Source of the DNA: Hymenobacter radiodurans
GTDB lineage: Bacteria; Bacteroidota; Bacteroidia; Cytophagales; Hymenobacteraceae
Direction of reading: 5' to 3'
Assembly (NCBI RefSeq): GCF_004355185.1
Contig: NZ_CP037922.1
Location: forward strand, 3,876,001 to 3,940,000
DNA: 64,000 nt
Shown: piece after piece, positions 34,389 through 43,301 of the stretch
Position numbering within the stretch: position 1 is the first letter of the stretch
Layout of the letters: every line of letters begins with the position of its first letter
Notes under the pieces: model-generated
The model's input: the letters and a program-made list of their open reading frames with translations, nothing else
Databases searched by the model: none
What the model was told of the DNA's origin: nothing
Position numbers and translations under genes: made by a program

Positions 34389-35009
34389 TTAATCTTTGTG
34401 AAATGTCTTTTCGCCAGCCTTGATATACACGGATAAGATGTTCTCGGCGGGCGGCACAGGGCAGGCAAAGGACACATTGTAAGCGCAGAAGGGATTGTAA
34501 GCCTTATTGAAGTCCAGCACGATTTCGTCATCGCCTTCAGCCACGGGGTCAGCGTCGAGGTAGCGGCCGCCGCCGTAGGTATCGAAGCCGTTGGTTTTGT
34601 CGGTAAAGGGAATAAAAAGCGTGGTGTCGGGGCCATTGGCTTTTCGAAACACAGTGAGGCGTTGCGGCTGCTTTTGCCACTCAAAAGAGGCGCGGCCCCA
34701 GCGCAGATACTTTTCGGCCTTGCCGTCGGTGAGGCGCATAGCGATAGTATCGCGCATAGGAAAGGGCTCAAACTCGGCGGTGAGGCGATACGTTTTATCG
34801 GGAGCGTAGTAGTGCAGGCTGTCGAACTCCTGGCGCTGCTCGGCGGACAGCGGCGAGCCTTGTACCCGCCGAAACTCGTCGTTTTTGGCGTGGCGCTCCT
34901 TCTCGATGCGAGCAACATACTGCTCGTCATTCAGGACGAGGTCTTGGAGGAAATAGCCGAGTACGAGAACTAGGCCGAGGAGAATAAAAAGCTTGGGATT
35001 GAGGCGCAT
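34389..35009 (-). CDS. DUF1684 family protein, membrane-anchored
   Basis: 206 residues. N-terminal hydrophobic anchor LFILLGLVLVLGYFLQDLVL, then the DUF1684 pattern: Y.A.IEKERHAKNDEF, SPLSAEQRQEF, LHYYAPD, FTDKTNGFDTYGGGRYLD and the closing AYNPFCAYNVSFACPVPPAEN. Family members are secreted or periplasmic with no proven biochemical role. A promoter element lies just upstream and a terminator separates it from radC. Confidence 0.88.
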   Translation of the reverse strand: MRLNPKLFILLGLVLVLGYFLQDLVLNDEQYVARIEKERHAKNDEFRRVQGSPLSAEQRQEFDSLHYYAPDKTYRLTAEFEPFPMRDTIAMRLTDGKAEKYLRWGRASFEWQKQPQRLTVFRKANGPDTTLFIPFTDKTNGFDTYGGGRYLDADPVAEGDDEIVLDFNKAYNPFCAYNVSFACPVPPAENILSVYIKAGEKTFHKD

Positions 35010-35017
35010 GGTAGCAG

Positions 35018-35025
35018 CAAAGATA
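35018..35025 (-). promoter_or_regulatory. -7 element (TATCTTTG) of the DUF1684 gene
   Basis: The minus strand reads TATCTTTGC, matching TAnnTTTG, only 8 bases before the ATG at 35009, so the transcript would be nearly leaderless. Confidence 0.45.
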
Positions 35026-35060
35026 CCGGGGCGCGACGGCTCTTGCTAGGTTTGCAGCAG

Positions 35061-35092
35061 AAAAGCCCCCAGTGCCGCCGGGGGGCTTTTTT
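35061..35092. terminator. terminator downstream of radC
   Basis: AAAAGCCCCC, short loop region, GGGGGGCTTTTTT. The left arm has five C and the right six G. Confidence 0.75.
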
Positions 35093-35101
35093 AAATAACT
35101 A

Positions 35102-35209
35102 TGTGTAGAGACGCGACACTTTGCGTCTTTTAGGTTGAAAGACTACCCAAGAACATTATTCCAAACAATCTCAGCAACGTTAAGACGTAAAGTGCCGCGT
35201 CTCTACACG
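35102..35209. repeat. dispersed palindromic repeat, family 2
   Basis: Long inverted repeat of about 108 bases: TGTAGAGACGCGACACTTTG and CGTCTT on the left, the reverse complement AAGACGTAAAGTG and CCGCGTCTCTACA on the right, loop about 55 bases. A half copy lies at 57623-57650 with TTAAGACGTCAATACGCGTC and TCTACA. Distinct from the GTCATGCAGAGC family. It lies between the DUF1684 gene and the radC 3' end. Confidence 0.8.
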
Positions 35210-35232
35210 CCAAAAGGCCGTCTACAGGCAGC

Positions 35233-35976
35233 TTATAACACGCCTTCGTCGGCGAAGCTGTAGTAGCCGTGGTCGGTATAGATGAGGTGGTCGAGGATAG
35301 GCAAATCCAAGAACTGGCCGGCTTCTTTGAGCTTGCGGGTAAGGGCAATATCGGCGGCGCTGGGCTTCTGGTTGCCGCTGGGGTGATTGTGCACCAGGAT
35401 AATAGAACTGGCCAACTGCTCTAGGGCGTGTTTGAAAATCATCTTCGGGTCGGCGACGGTGCCGGCTACGCCTCCGCTGCTGATGGGTTGTTTGCGCATC
35501 ACCACATTGGCGCGGTTGAGCAGAATCACCCAAAATTCTTCGTGGGGCAAATCCTGAAGATTGGGACGAATGAGCTGGTAAATATCGCGGGAGCAAGTGA
35601 TGGTAGTGCGGGCCGCGGCGGCCGTTTCCTTACGGCGCCGGCCTAACTCTAAAGCCGCCACAATGGTTATGGCTTTCGCCTCCCCGATACCTTTGTGGCG
35701 CATCAGCTCCTTCACCGACAATTTGGCCAACTCATTCAAATCGTTCTCTACCGCGTTCAGAATCAGCTTAGCTACGTCTACAGCGGAGAGCTTGGCGGTG
35801 CCTGAGCCGAGCAGAATTCCCATTAGCTCCGCGTCGGAGAGAGCTGAGCGGCCTTTTTGCAGAAGCTTTTCGCGGGGGCGGTCTTCCTCGGCCCAGCTTT
35901 TAATACCGAAAGAAGTGGGCGCTACGTAACGCACGGGGGCCGCGGCCTCTTCCGCCAGATTGTCAACTGATTTCAT
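35233..35976 (-). CDS. radC: RadC-family JAB domain protein
   Basis: 247 residues. N-terminal helix-hairpin-helix region (LMRHKGIGEAKAITIVAALELGRR) and C-terminal JAMM metal-protease-like domain with VHNHPSGNQKPSAAD and the ending LDHLIYTDHGYYSFADEGVL. The role is not well established; the old link to recombination repair in E. coli was withdrawn. Starts at an ATG at 35976. Confidence 0.93.
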   Translation of the reverse strand: MKSVDNLAEEAAAPVRYVAPTSFGIKSWAEEDRPREKLLQKGRSALSDAELMGILLGSGTAKLSAVDVAKLILNAVENDLNELAKLSVKELMRHKGIGEAKAITIVAALELGRRRKETAAAARTTITCSRDIYQLIRPNLQDLPHEEFWVILLNRANVVMRKQPISSGGVAGTVADPKMIFKHALEQLASSIILVHNHPSGNQKPSAADIALTRKLKEAGQFLDLPILDHLIYTDHGYYSFADEGVL

Positions 35977-36100
35977 ACTGCACTATTGTTGCTGAGGGCT
36001 GGTGCTTAAGGTAAAAGCTGTAGTCAGCCGTCTATCCTAGTCTTAGCTGGCATTTTCAATAACTAAACCAAAGCCGCCAGATTCCTCTTTAATTATCCGC

Positions 36101-37338
36101 ATGTCACGAATTCTGAGTTTCCCCTTCATCTTATTGCTCATTTTAGCCGAATGGTACGGCTACCAAGCTATAAAAACCCTTATTCCAGCCAGCTCTATTA
36201 GCGGACGACGCCTTGCCGGAGCTATCTATTGGATTGTCACTGCATTGGCTTGGGGTTTCGCTATCTGGGCCATCACTACCCGCCACAACGGCCCGGCACC
36301 CTACAAAACGTATCTATCCAGCGCCTTGGTGGGTTTGCTGCTGGCTAAACTAGTGGTGTTGCTGTTTTTGCTCCCCGAAGATTTAGTTCGGATGGGGCGC
36401 TGGGTGGTGCAGCAGTTTACGCAGCGTAATGGTGTGGCTACCGGCACGCCCATTACGCGGAGTCAGTTTTTGAGCGGCTTGGCACTGGTAGTGGCAGGCA
36501 TTCCGTTTGTAGCCTTTGTCTGGGGAATGCTGCGCGGAGCAACCGATTACCAGGTAAAGCGTGTAACACTGCGCTTCCCCAACCTACCGGCATCTTTCGA
36601 CGGCTTTAAAGTGCTTCAGATTTCCGATTTGCACACGGGTAGTTTTCAGTCGAGCGAGCCGCTCGAACGGGCCGTCAGGATGATTAATAAGCAGCAGGCC
36701 GACCTCATTTTTATGACCGGCGACTTAGTAAATAATGTGGCCACGGAGGTCGAAAACCACATTGATACCCTCGCTCAAATCGAGTCCAAGCTCCCCAAGT
36801 TCTCTATCCTCGGCAACCACGACTACGGCGATTACGTGCAGTGGCCTAGCCCGAAGCCAAGCGCGCCAACCTGGCACGCCTGGCGCAGAATCACGCCAAA
36901 ATCGGGTGGCGCCTGCTCTTGGATGAAAGCCATACTATTGAGCGCGACGGCGAGAAAATAGCCGTGTTGGGCGTGCAAAACTGGGGGGCTCAAATGCGCT
37001 TTCCTAAGTACGGCAATCTGCCTAAGGCCCATGCTGCCAGCGGCGACGCGCCCTTCAAAATTCTCCTCTCCCACGACCCATCCCACTGGGAAGGTGAGGT
37101 ACTGAGTTACCCTGACATCGACCTCACTCTTTCAGGTCACACCCACGGCATGCAGTTTGGCGTGAATCTCCCCTTTTTCAAGTGGAGCCCTGTGCAGTAT
37201 GTGTATAAGCAGTGGGCCGGCCTGTACAATAGAGGTGAGCAGTATCTGTACGTTAATACTGGCCTAGGCTTTTTGGGATATCCGGGACGGGTGGGCTTCC
37301 TGCCCGAAATAACCGTATTTGAATTGCGACGAGCGTAA
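36101..37338 (+). pseudogene. membrane-anchored metallophosphoesterase, one frameshift
   Basis: Four hydrophobic segments in residues 1-150 precede a calcineurin-like phosphoesterase domain: VLQISDLHTGSF (metal His/Asp), FMTGDLVNN, and SILGNHDYGDYVQ. There the frame breaks in a CCC run (36850-36852); one more C gives WPSPEAKRANLARLAQ and continues DESHTIERDGEKIAVLGVQN, ILLSHDPSHW and LSGHTHGMQFG, the remaining metal ligands. Restored length 412 residues, normal for this YkuE-like class. Likely acts on lipid or nucleotide phosphates at the inner membrane. Confidence 0.88.
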
Positions 37339-37353
37339 GCAGTCGTATCACTT

Positions 37354-37404
37354 ATATATAAAAAAGCCCCCGGCAATGGCGTTGGGGGGCTTTTTTATAT
37401 ATAA
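37354..37404. terminator. strong bidirectional terminator
   Basis: Arms TATATATAAAAAAGCCCCC and GGGGGGCTTTTTTATATATA, loop about 13 bases. Left arm has five C, right arm six G. It follows the metallophosphoesterase gene. Confidence 0.87.
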
Positions 37405-37496
37405 TAATTCAATTATACAACTGCAAACAACCTGAACCGTATAGCGGCCGTGGTCTGATTCTCGGACCACTACTCTCTCCCTCCCACATTTTTGTC

Positions 37497-38105
37497 ATGA
37501 AAAAGACCTTCCTCCTATTCTCCTGCGCTGGTGCGCTGGCATTTGCGTCCTGCTCGCAGGAAAAAGCAGCCGAAACCACGACGACCACAACGACCACGCA
37601 GACCGTCACCACCACGCCGGCCGCGTCGCGCAGCCGCGCTACCCGCATTGCCACACGCATGGCTTCCGACCTGAAAATCACGGATACGACCGTAGTAGCC
37701 CGGGCCGAGGATATCTATTTCGAGCGTTCGCGCCGCCTCGCTGAGTTGGAGGCACAGTATGCTACCGACACCACGGGCATGTACGCGGCTATGCAAAGCA
37801 TTAATACCGAAATCGATACGCAGTTCAAAACTGTTTTCTCCGATCCGGCGCAGTACGACGCCTACGTAGCCAACCGCATGAACTACGCCGAGGAAATGTA
37901 CATGGAGGAAGCGCCCGCACCTGCAGCTTCAGCCGCGGTTGACCAAGGCGTAACCAAAACGGAAGCCGACGGCGACACGAAAACCAAGTACGCCGACGGC
38001 ACCAAGGTGAAAACCGAATCGGACGGTGAAATGAAAATAAAGGCTGCCGACGGATCCAAAGTGAAAGTGGACGACGACGGCGAAACCAAGATGAAAGAGG
38101 AATAA
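37497..38105 (+). CDS. secreted lipoprotein with Thr tract and acidic/basic repeats
   Basis: 202 residues. Signal MKKTFLLFSCAGALAFASCS with lipobox FASC, then a Thr-rich linker (TTTTTTTTQTVTTT), a helical middle (residues 50-130) and a C-terminal tail of short repeats built on (A/S)DG..K.K (TEADGDTKTKYADGTKVKT, ESDGEMKIKAADGSKVKVD). Envelope-exposed by signal. No named family recognised. A terminator follows at 38138. Confidence 0.7.
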   Translation: MKKTFLLFSCAGALAFASCSQEKAAETTTTTTTTQTVTTTPAASRSRATRIATRMASDLKITDTTVVARAEDIYFERSRRLAELEAQYATDTTGMYAAMQSINTEIDTQFKTVFSDPAQYDAYVANRMNYAEEMYMEEAPAPAASAAVDQGVTKTEADGDTKTKYADGTKVKTESDGEMKIKAADGSKVKVDDDGETKMKEE

Positions 38106-38137
38106 CGAACCGCTCCGCCAGTTTTCTGGTTAATCGA

Positions 38138-38169
38138 AGCCCGCACCTGCAACGGTGCGGGCTTTTTTG
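38138..38169 (+). terminator. intrinsic terminator
   Basis: Stem AGCCCGCACC / GGTGCGGGCT with loop TGCAAC and a run of six T. It ends the secreted repeat-protein gene. Confidence 0.85.
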
Positions 38170-38215
38170 ACTCTGTAGTTGGCTACCTTGCAGTTTGGTT
38201 GCGTTCGTATAATTG

Positions 38216-38896
38216 ATGGGTTTATCGTCTCGTTTGTTCACCGGATTCTGGAATAAAGCCGCTGTATTGCTGGTTTTAGGGTTGTTGATGGCCCTGTCGG
38301 CCTCGGCTCAGTTGCGCGTGTCGGGCACAATTACCAATGCCGCCGACGGCAAACCAATACCTGGCACCACCGTGCGTATTAAAGGCAACAAAACCGGCGT
38401 AGTAGCCAATAACGTCGGTGATTTCCGCATCGACGTGGCGTATACGGACACGCTGGAGTTTATTTCGCTAGGCTTTGCCACCAAGCGAATGGCGTTAGGC
38501 CGCTCGGGACTTTCCCAACTCATTGTGCAGGTAAAGCTCGACCGGGCTAGCATTCAACTGGGCGAAGTGCGGGTGCAGGAAGGCCGCCCGGCGGATGCGC
38601 AGATAAAGAAGGCCCTGCGCAATGTGCGCCGCCCCACACCGCCCGCCAACGCCGTAAAACGCCCCCCAGCGCCCAAGCCACTGTTCCCCGTCGACTCTAC
38701 GGCTCCTAAAGCGCCGGTTGCCTCCCTTGAAAACCCAGCCAGCCTGCTCTACGACGCTCTTTCGCGGGAGGGCAAGGCGCGGCGCAAGTTAGAGGAGCTA
38801 CAACAGCAGGAAGCCCTGAAAAAGAAGATGGAGCAAGCCCGCCGCGACCGGGAGCGGTACAACCGCAACTTCAAGGATAATCGGGGGTACGAGTAG
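38216..38896 (+). CDS. exported protein with carboxypeptidase-regulatory-like domain
   Basis: 226 residues from the ATG at 38216. Signal segment AAVLLVLGLLMALSASAQ, then one beta-sandwich LRVSGTITNAADGKPIPGTT...GDFRIDVAYTDTLEFISLGFA (CarboxypepD_reg-like, as at the start of TonB receptors), and a Lys/Arg/Glu-rich helical C-terminus (residues 170-226). No barrel follows, so it is a stand-alone envelope protein. It ends 80 bases before uvsE. Confidence 0.75.
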   Translation: MGLSSRLFTGFWNKAAVLLVLGLLMALSASAQLRVSGTITNAADGKPIPGTTVRIKGNKTGVVANNVGDFRIDVAYTDTLEFISLGFATKRMALGRSGLSQLIVQVKLDRASIQLGEVRVQEGRPADAQIKKALRNVRRPTPPANAVKRPPAPKPLFPVDSTAPKAPVASLENPASLLYDALSREGKARRKLEELQQQEALKKKMEQARRDRERYNRNFKDNRGYE

Positions 38897-38972
38897 CATT
38901 TCATTGCTTGGAGGCACTGGCCATTAGGCGCTTCCCACAACAGCCGACGCGCAACCTGCGTAAGCTGAAGCT

Positions 38973-39890
38973 ATGAAAATTGGGTATCCCTGCGTAAATG
39001 AAACGCTCGACTGTAGCGCGGCCACTACTTTCCGGCTGGCGTCTTACACCGATGAGCGCGTGGTAACCACCGTTACCAATAATCTGGCTTGTTTGCAGCG
39101 CATTCTGGAATACAACGTCCAGCACGGTCTGCTCTTCTTCCGAATCGGTTCCGGCATCGTGCCTTTTGGCTCGCATGCGGTCAATACGTTTCCGTGGCAG
39201 ACAGAATTTGCCCCCCACTTCCGCGCTATTGGCGATTATATCAAGGCCGAGCAGATGCGCATCTCTTTCCACCCCGATCAGTTTGTGGTGCTCAACTCCC
39301 CCGATCCGGGTATTGTGGAGCGCAGCATTGCCGAGTTGGTCTATCAGGGCTCCATGTTGGATTTGATGGGCCTTGATAGCACGGCCAAGCTGCAAATTCA
39401 CGTGGGCGGCCTCTATGGCGACCGAGACGTGGCTATTGAGCGCTTTATTGCCACCTACCGCACGCTCCCGGAAGCGGTGCAGGTACGGCTGGTTATCGAA
39501 AACGATGACCGTCTGTTTAGTCTGCGCGACTGCCTGCGGGTGCACGAGGCTGTAGGAATTCCTATCCTGTTCGACAACTTCCACCACGAGTGCCTCAACC
39601 ACAAAGAGCCGATGCAGGAAGCCCTGCGGCTGGCGGCCGGCACCTGGAACCCGACCCGCGACGGCGTGCTGATGATGGATTACAGCTCTCAGCAGCTTGG
39701 GGAGCGCAAGGGCAAGCACACTTCGTCGTTGGTAGAGGATAGGTTTCGTGAGTTTATCACGCATCTCAACGGCCTCGACGTAGATATGATGCTTGAAATT
39801 AAAGACAAAGAAGCCAGCGCCCTGCGCGCCGTGGCTATTCTGCGCGAGTTGGGTTTGGCTGCGCCAATCCCACTCAGCGCCTCCGTTTAG
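38973..39890 (+). CDS. uvsE: UV damage endonuclease UvsE/UvdE
   Basis: Nicks DNA 5' to UV photoproducts. 305 residues, TIM barrel: MKIGYPCVNETL, TNNLACLQRILEYN, FRIGSGIVPFGSH, ISFHPDQFVVLNSP (metal His), LQIHVGGLYGDRDVAI, RLVIENDDRLFS (Glu), FDNFHHECLNH (His), MMDYSSQQLGERKGKHTSS and MLEIKDKEASAL, all in the family order. Monocistronic or with the small gene downstream (30-base gap). Confidence 0.95.
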   Translation: MKIGYPCVNETLDCSAATTFRLASYTDERVVTTVTNNLACLQRILEYNVQHGLLFFRIGSGIVPFGSHAVNTFPWQTEFAPHFRAIGDYIKAEQMRISFHPDQFVVLNSPDPGIVERSIAELVYQGSMLDLMGLDSTAKLQIHVGGLYGDRDVAIERFIATYRTLPEAVQVRLVIENDDRLFSLRDCLRVHEAVGIPILFDNFHHECLNHKEPMQEALRLAAGTWNPTRDGVLMMDYSSQQLGERKGKHTSSLVEDRFREFITHLNGLDVDMMLEIKDKEASALRAVAILRELGLAAPIPLSASV

Positions 39891-39919
39891 GTTTACACAC
39901 GTCATTCATTCCCCATTAT

Positions 39920-40279
39920 ATGAACCAGCCAAACGCCCCTCAGTCCGGCGCCGATTTGCTTGCCGGCACGGTACACGCCCTGCACGGTGGTCTCACTTCT
40001 CTGCCTTTAAGCACGGCTCACACCAACATTGACACCTGGCAGGAAACCCTGCAACAAAGCGGTATTCCGGAGCTACAGGACATCGACCGAGAGCTCGGAA
40101 ATCTACAATCACTGCTTAGCAACACCGACGGCATTGATGGCGCGGCCGTTGGCGACTCATTGGATATGCTGGGCACGCAGACGTTGCAGGCTGCCGTGCA
40201 TGCCACGCCCGACGCCCAAGTGGCCCTTCGCGCCCTCGGCGACTTGCTGCTGCAGCACAGTGCCAAGCTCAAGGAATAA
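39920..40279 (+). CDS. small unknown cytoplasmic protein
   Basis: 119 residues with no signal or membrane segment, rich in Leu, Ala and Gln, probably helical (TWQETLQQSGIPELQDIDRELGNLQSLL). It follows uvsE by 30 bases and ends just before a terminator, so the two may form one transcript. No family recognised. Confidence 0.65.
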   Translation: MNQPNAPQSGADLLAGTVHALHGGLTSLPLSTAHTNIDTWQETLQQSGIPELQDIDRELGNLQSLLSNTDGIDGAAVGDSLDMLGTQTLQAAVHATPDAQVALRALGDLLLQHSAKLKE

Positions 40280-40293
40280 GAATCAACCATTCG

Positions 40294-40330
40294 CAAAAAA
40301 GCCCCCAGATATTCTCTGGGGGCTTTTTTA
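40294..40330. terminator. terminator after uvsE cluster
   Basis: GCAAAAAAGCCCCCAGA / TCTGGGGGCTTTTTT with a short loop; five C and five G. It serves the convergent genes on both sides. Confidence 0.87.
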
Positions 40331-40346
40331 GTACCTTTTCAGTACG

Positions 40347-40703
40347 CTAGCGCGTAGGTGGCGTGCCATTCTGGGTGTCGGCGGCCGGGCGCTTCTTCTC
40401 GTTTACTCGCTTGGTGCGGCGGTTGGTGGTGGTTTCTACACTTGGCGAGGCTTGGCCATCCATCACGGTCTGCCGTTTGCGTACGCGCTCCTGGGCTGGA
40501 GCCGTAGGCGACGCGCTTTGATCTAATGTACTGCGCTCCGTATTCTGAGGCGTAGGTACAGGATTGATGGGCGCTGGCGTGGCTGCTTTTGGAGCCGCGG
40601 CTGGCGAACCAGTAGCGGCTGGTGGCGTAGCTGGTGCGGGGGCCGTTTGGGCATACGCCGAAGCACTTAATAATAAGGCCGCACATAGGAATTTCGTTTT
40701 CAT
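40347..40703 (-). CDS. small secreted Ala/Pro-rich protein
   Basis: About 118 residues from the ATG at 40703. Signal MKTKFLCAALLLSASAYAQ, then a low-complexity Ala/Pro/Thr segment (TAPAPATPPAATGSPAAAPK) and a basic C-terminus (RVRKRQTVMDG, NRRTKRVNEKKRPA). Disordered envelope protein by composition; no family recognised. Similar in style to the Thr-rich protein at 40965. Confidence 0.6.
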   Translation of the reverse strand: MKTKFLCAALLLSASAYAQTAPAPATPPAATGSPAAAPKAATPAPINPVPTPQNTERSTLDQSASPTAPAQERVRKRQTVMDGQASPSVETTTNRRTKRVNEKKRPAADTQNGTPPTR

Positions 40704-40901
40704 ATTATTCACAGAATCATGTCCAGAGAATTTAGCCGCAAATTCGCACAGCCCTAAAACAAGTACGCGTTATGAACCTTGATAGCCGCTTTTAGTTTTC
40801 GCAGCGTATATAATTTTGGCTTTTAAATTTTATATAAATAATCAAAATAAACACAGCAATAAAAATATAATCGACCCTTAATTACGACCAAGCAGAATAA
40901 A

Positions 40902-40936
40902 TAAAGCCCGCTTTACGTGCGTAAAGCGGGCTTTAA
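40902..40936. terminator. bidirectional terminator
   Basis: TAAAGCCCGCTTTAC / GTAAAGCGGGCTTTA with loop GTGC: perfect 15-base arms. It follows the Thr-rich secreted gene (minus). Confidence 0.85.
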
Positions 40937-40964
40937 TAACTTAATCAAATTAAGGTTTTAGACC

Positions 40965-41285
40965 TTATTTTGATGGATCAGCCTTCATTTTAGACTTCTT
41001 CTTTTTGTTCTTCACTTTTACGTCAGCAGCTTCGTCCTTAGGAGCAGCAACGGCTGGCTGCGTGGTCGTGCTCTGCGTTTCTACAGTAGTAGAAGTTTGC
41101 GTAGGAGCAGTAGTAGTGGTGTTGATAGTAGCATCCGTGGCCGGTGTTGTGGTTGTGGTGCTCTGAGTGCTGGTAGGCGTGGTGGGCTGCGTTGTAGTCG
41201 TGGTGCTCTGAGTGGTAGTAGTCTGGGCGTTAGCAGCAGAAATACCAGCAACCAACAAAGCGACTAAAATCAGGGACTTTTTCAT
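40965..41285 (-). CDS. small secreted Thr-rich protein
   Basis: 106 residues. Signal MKKSLILVALLVAGISAANA, then about 60 residues dominated by Thr with Gln and Ser (TTTTQSTTTTTQPTTPTS), then a Lys-rich end VKVKNKKKKSKMKADPSK. Likely disordered and surface- or periplasm-located. The repeated ACT/ACC codons make this a low-complexity DNA segment too. No family recognised. Confidence 0.65.
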   Translation of the reverse strand: MKKSLILVALLVAGISAANAQTTTTQSTTTTTQPTTPTSTQSTTTTTPATDATINTTTTAPTQTSTTVETQSTTTQPAVAAPKDEAADVKVKNKKKKSKMKADPSK

Positions 41286-41623
41286 AATACAGGACTAATG
41301 TTGAAAAGAGATTTTTAAAGAGTCGAGAGCAAGTGCAAATGCACTAGCGATATCCATCAGAAGATAATCGCAAGCCCTCAACGGAAGCAAGAACGAATAA
41401 GTTACAGGCCTTATTATTTAAGCGAATAAAAATTGGAGCAGCAACCCAAGCAATACAGGCTTAATACATTCACAAAGCGCATTTTACAATTCATAAATAT
41501 ATTTTGAAAACACCTATTATTTTAATTGTCAAGCTACCATTTTATTAATTTCAATGCCTTTAGTCGACTTCCTTACTCTACTCACTGGCGAGGAAATTTG
41601 CCCCCCAGCCAGCACCACGGGGC
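41286..41623. other. 338-base AT-rich non-coding region
   Basis: Much more AT-rich than its surroundings, especially 41400-41560. It carries the upstream region of the Thr-rich gene and the 3' side of the DUF4097 module. The word TTTGCCCCCCAG occurs at about 41597. No coding frame or hairpin terminator was found. Confidence 0.5.
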
Positions 41624-42339
41624 TTAGTTCTGCTTGCGGAAGAATACGTCGCCGCTGATAGACTCGAGGCGGATGGCCGGGCCGCTGCTGCCCAACGTCC
41701 CGCGCACTTGGTAGCCCACGGGGGAGTTGTTTTTTTGGCCGTTCAAGGCAATATCCTGGTTGGTGTACACCTCACCGGTGATGGTTTTCATGGCTACTTC
41801 AGCGCCTTTTGTCGGCGGCCAGCTTACATCTACAAAGCCGCTGATAGATTTCGCTTCCAGGGGGCCATTCAGCCCCTTAACCTCAATGTTGCCGCTAATG
41901 GTATTCACCTGAACCGTGGCGCCAGCGGGCACTTCAATCACGTAGTCGATGCGGGCACAGACGCGATACGAGCCCTTCCCATTCTTGCCTGAGTCGTTCC
42001 AGGTGCTGTAGCCCTCGCCGTCGGGGCAGTCGGGTTCGTTGCTGGTGTACAGCAGCGCTTTATCGAACGCCGACTTCACTTTTACCTCGTCGCCTTCCGT
42101 GTTCAGGGTCAGCAGTAAAGCGTCGTTCAGCTTGTTATTGTTGATGGTAACCGAGGCACGCACGGCTACTTCCTTACCGCTGCCGCCTTTGATCTGAATG
42201 CTGGATGCCTGTTGCAAATCCAGCACCAGCCGCTGCTTCGAGTTCAGGGGGCTTTTTTCTCAATTATTTTCTGGGCTTGGGTAGGGCTCGTGCCCAGGAG
42301 CAGGGCAAACATGGCCCCAAGTAGCAAGAAGAGTTTCAT
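41624..42339 (-). pseudogene. DUF4097 envelope protein (module A), one frameshift
   Basis: An ATG at 42339 opens MKLFLLLGAMFALLLGTSPT, a signal peptide, and continues QAQKIIEKKAP, then hits a stop. One more base in the G run at 42247-42251 gives KKAPLNSKQRLVLDLQQASS and joins the remaining frame. Restored length 238 residues. The body is a beta-helix-like DUF4097 domain (VQVNTISGNIEVKGLNGPLE, AKSISGFVDVSWP) ending RLESISGDVFFRKQN, the same ending as its neighbour. Last gene of sigma/anti-sigma module A; likely periplasmic or surface. Confidence 0.82.
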
Positions 42340-42390
42340 GACAAGACAGTAATTAAGTTAGTGTAACCAATTGATATGTAGACAGAAGTA

Positions 42391-43167
42391 TTACTTGGCT
42401 TTGCGAACGAACACGTCGCCGCTTATCGATTGCAAGGCGATTTTGGTACCGCCGCCGTTCACGGTGCCTTCCACCGTTTGGCCGCCCACACGCCGCATAT
42501 CGCCCTCCTCCTTGCTCTTACCCATATTGATGTCGAAGTCGGTGTAAACCTCGCCCGAAATGGTGCGCAGTTGCAGGGTGGTTTTGCTGCTGGCCGGCAT
42601 CGTGATATCCACCGCCCCACTCACACTGGAAATAGAGCTAGGCGATTTGCCCACTCCAGCGTAGCGCACGATAATGTCGCTGCTGATGCTGTTAGCTACT
42701 ACGCCACCGCCCATGTTTAGGAGTTGGGCGTCGCCATTCTTCATGTTCACTTCCAAGTCGCCCTGCAAGTCGTTTACTTTCAGATTACCGCTGCCGAATT
42801 GGGTTTGGGTAAACACCACCGCTGTTTGCCGCGGCACCCGAATGACGTAATCCGTATCCTTGCGAGAGGCCTGCACCACGCGCACTACATTATCCTTTTC
42901 GGTCACGGAAAGGCCAATCTTGGTATTGTCAACAGCCGAGTTGTACACGGGCCGCAGCCCTTCGGCGCGCTTGGGGGCTGGCTCGAAACCGTTGCCCCGA
43001 ATGATGAGCTCATCGCCGTTATAGCCTTCCAGCGTGACGTCGCTGCCGTTCATATCCAGCACGATTTTGCGGGCTTTACCGCCGAGCTTAAGCTTGTATT
43101 CCTGGGCCCACAAGGCCGGACTAGCCGCTAGCAGGTAAAGTAGAGTGAGAAACAGAGTCTTTTTCAT
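42391..43167 (-). CDS. DUF4097 envelope protein (module A)
   Basis: 258 residues with a signal MKKTLFLTLLYLLAASPALW. Repeating short beta turns typical of DUF4097/DUF2807 (LKVNDLQGDLEVNMKNGDAQ, SSISSVSGAVDITMPAS, LRTISGEVYTDFDINMG) and the ending IALQSISGDVFVRKAK. It follows the HEAT anti-sigma gene by a 217-base gap and precedes the second DUF4097 gene by 50 bases. Homologous to the proteins at 54225 and 55127. Confidence 0.88.
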   Translation of the reverse strand: MKKTLFLTLLYLLAASPALWAQEYKLKLGGKARKIVLDMNGSDVTLEGYNGDELIIRGNGFEPAPKRAEGLRPVYNSAVDNTKIGLSVTEKDNVVRVVQASRKDTDYVIRVPRQTAVVFTQTQFGSGNLKVNDLQGDLEVNMKNGDAQLLNMGGGVVANSISSDIIVRYAGVGKSPSSISSVSGAVDITMPASSKTTLQLRTISGEVYTDFDINMGKSKEEGDMRRVGGQTVEGTVNGGGTKIALQSISGDVFVRKAK

Positions 43168-43301
43168 GACAAAGAGAAGTGGAGTAAGTAAGGAGTCGAA
43201 CGTACCCGCAACCGCGACTTCCGGGGGCTTTTTTCAGGCCCAGTTCGTTGGGAAAATGGATTGAGAAGAGAGAAAAGTATGTGTAGGTGAGCTTGTGGAG
43301 C

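Noticed and set aside
38901..39905. A 334-codon minus-strand frame opposite uvsE
   Set aside because: Shadow of uvsE; composition and lack of motifs argue against a real gene.
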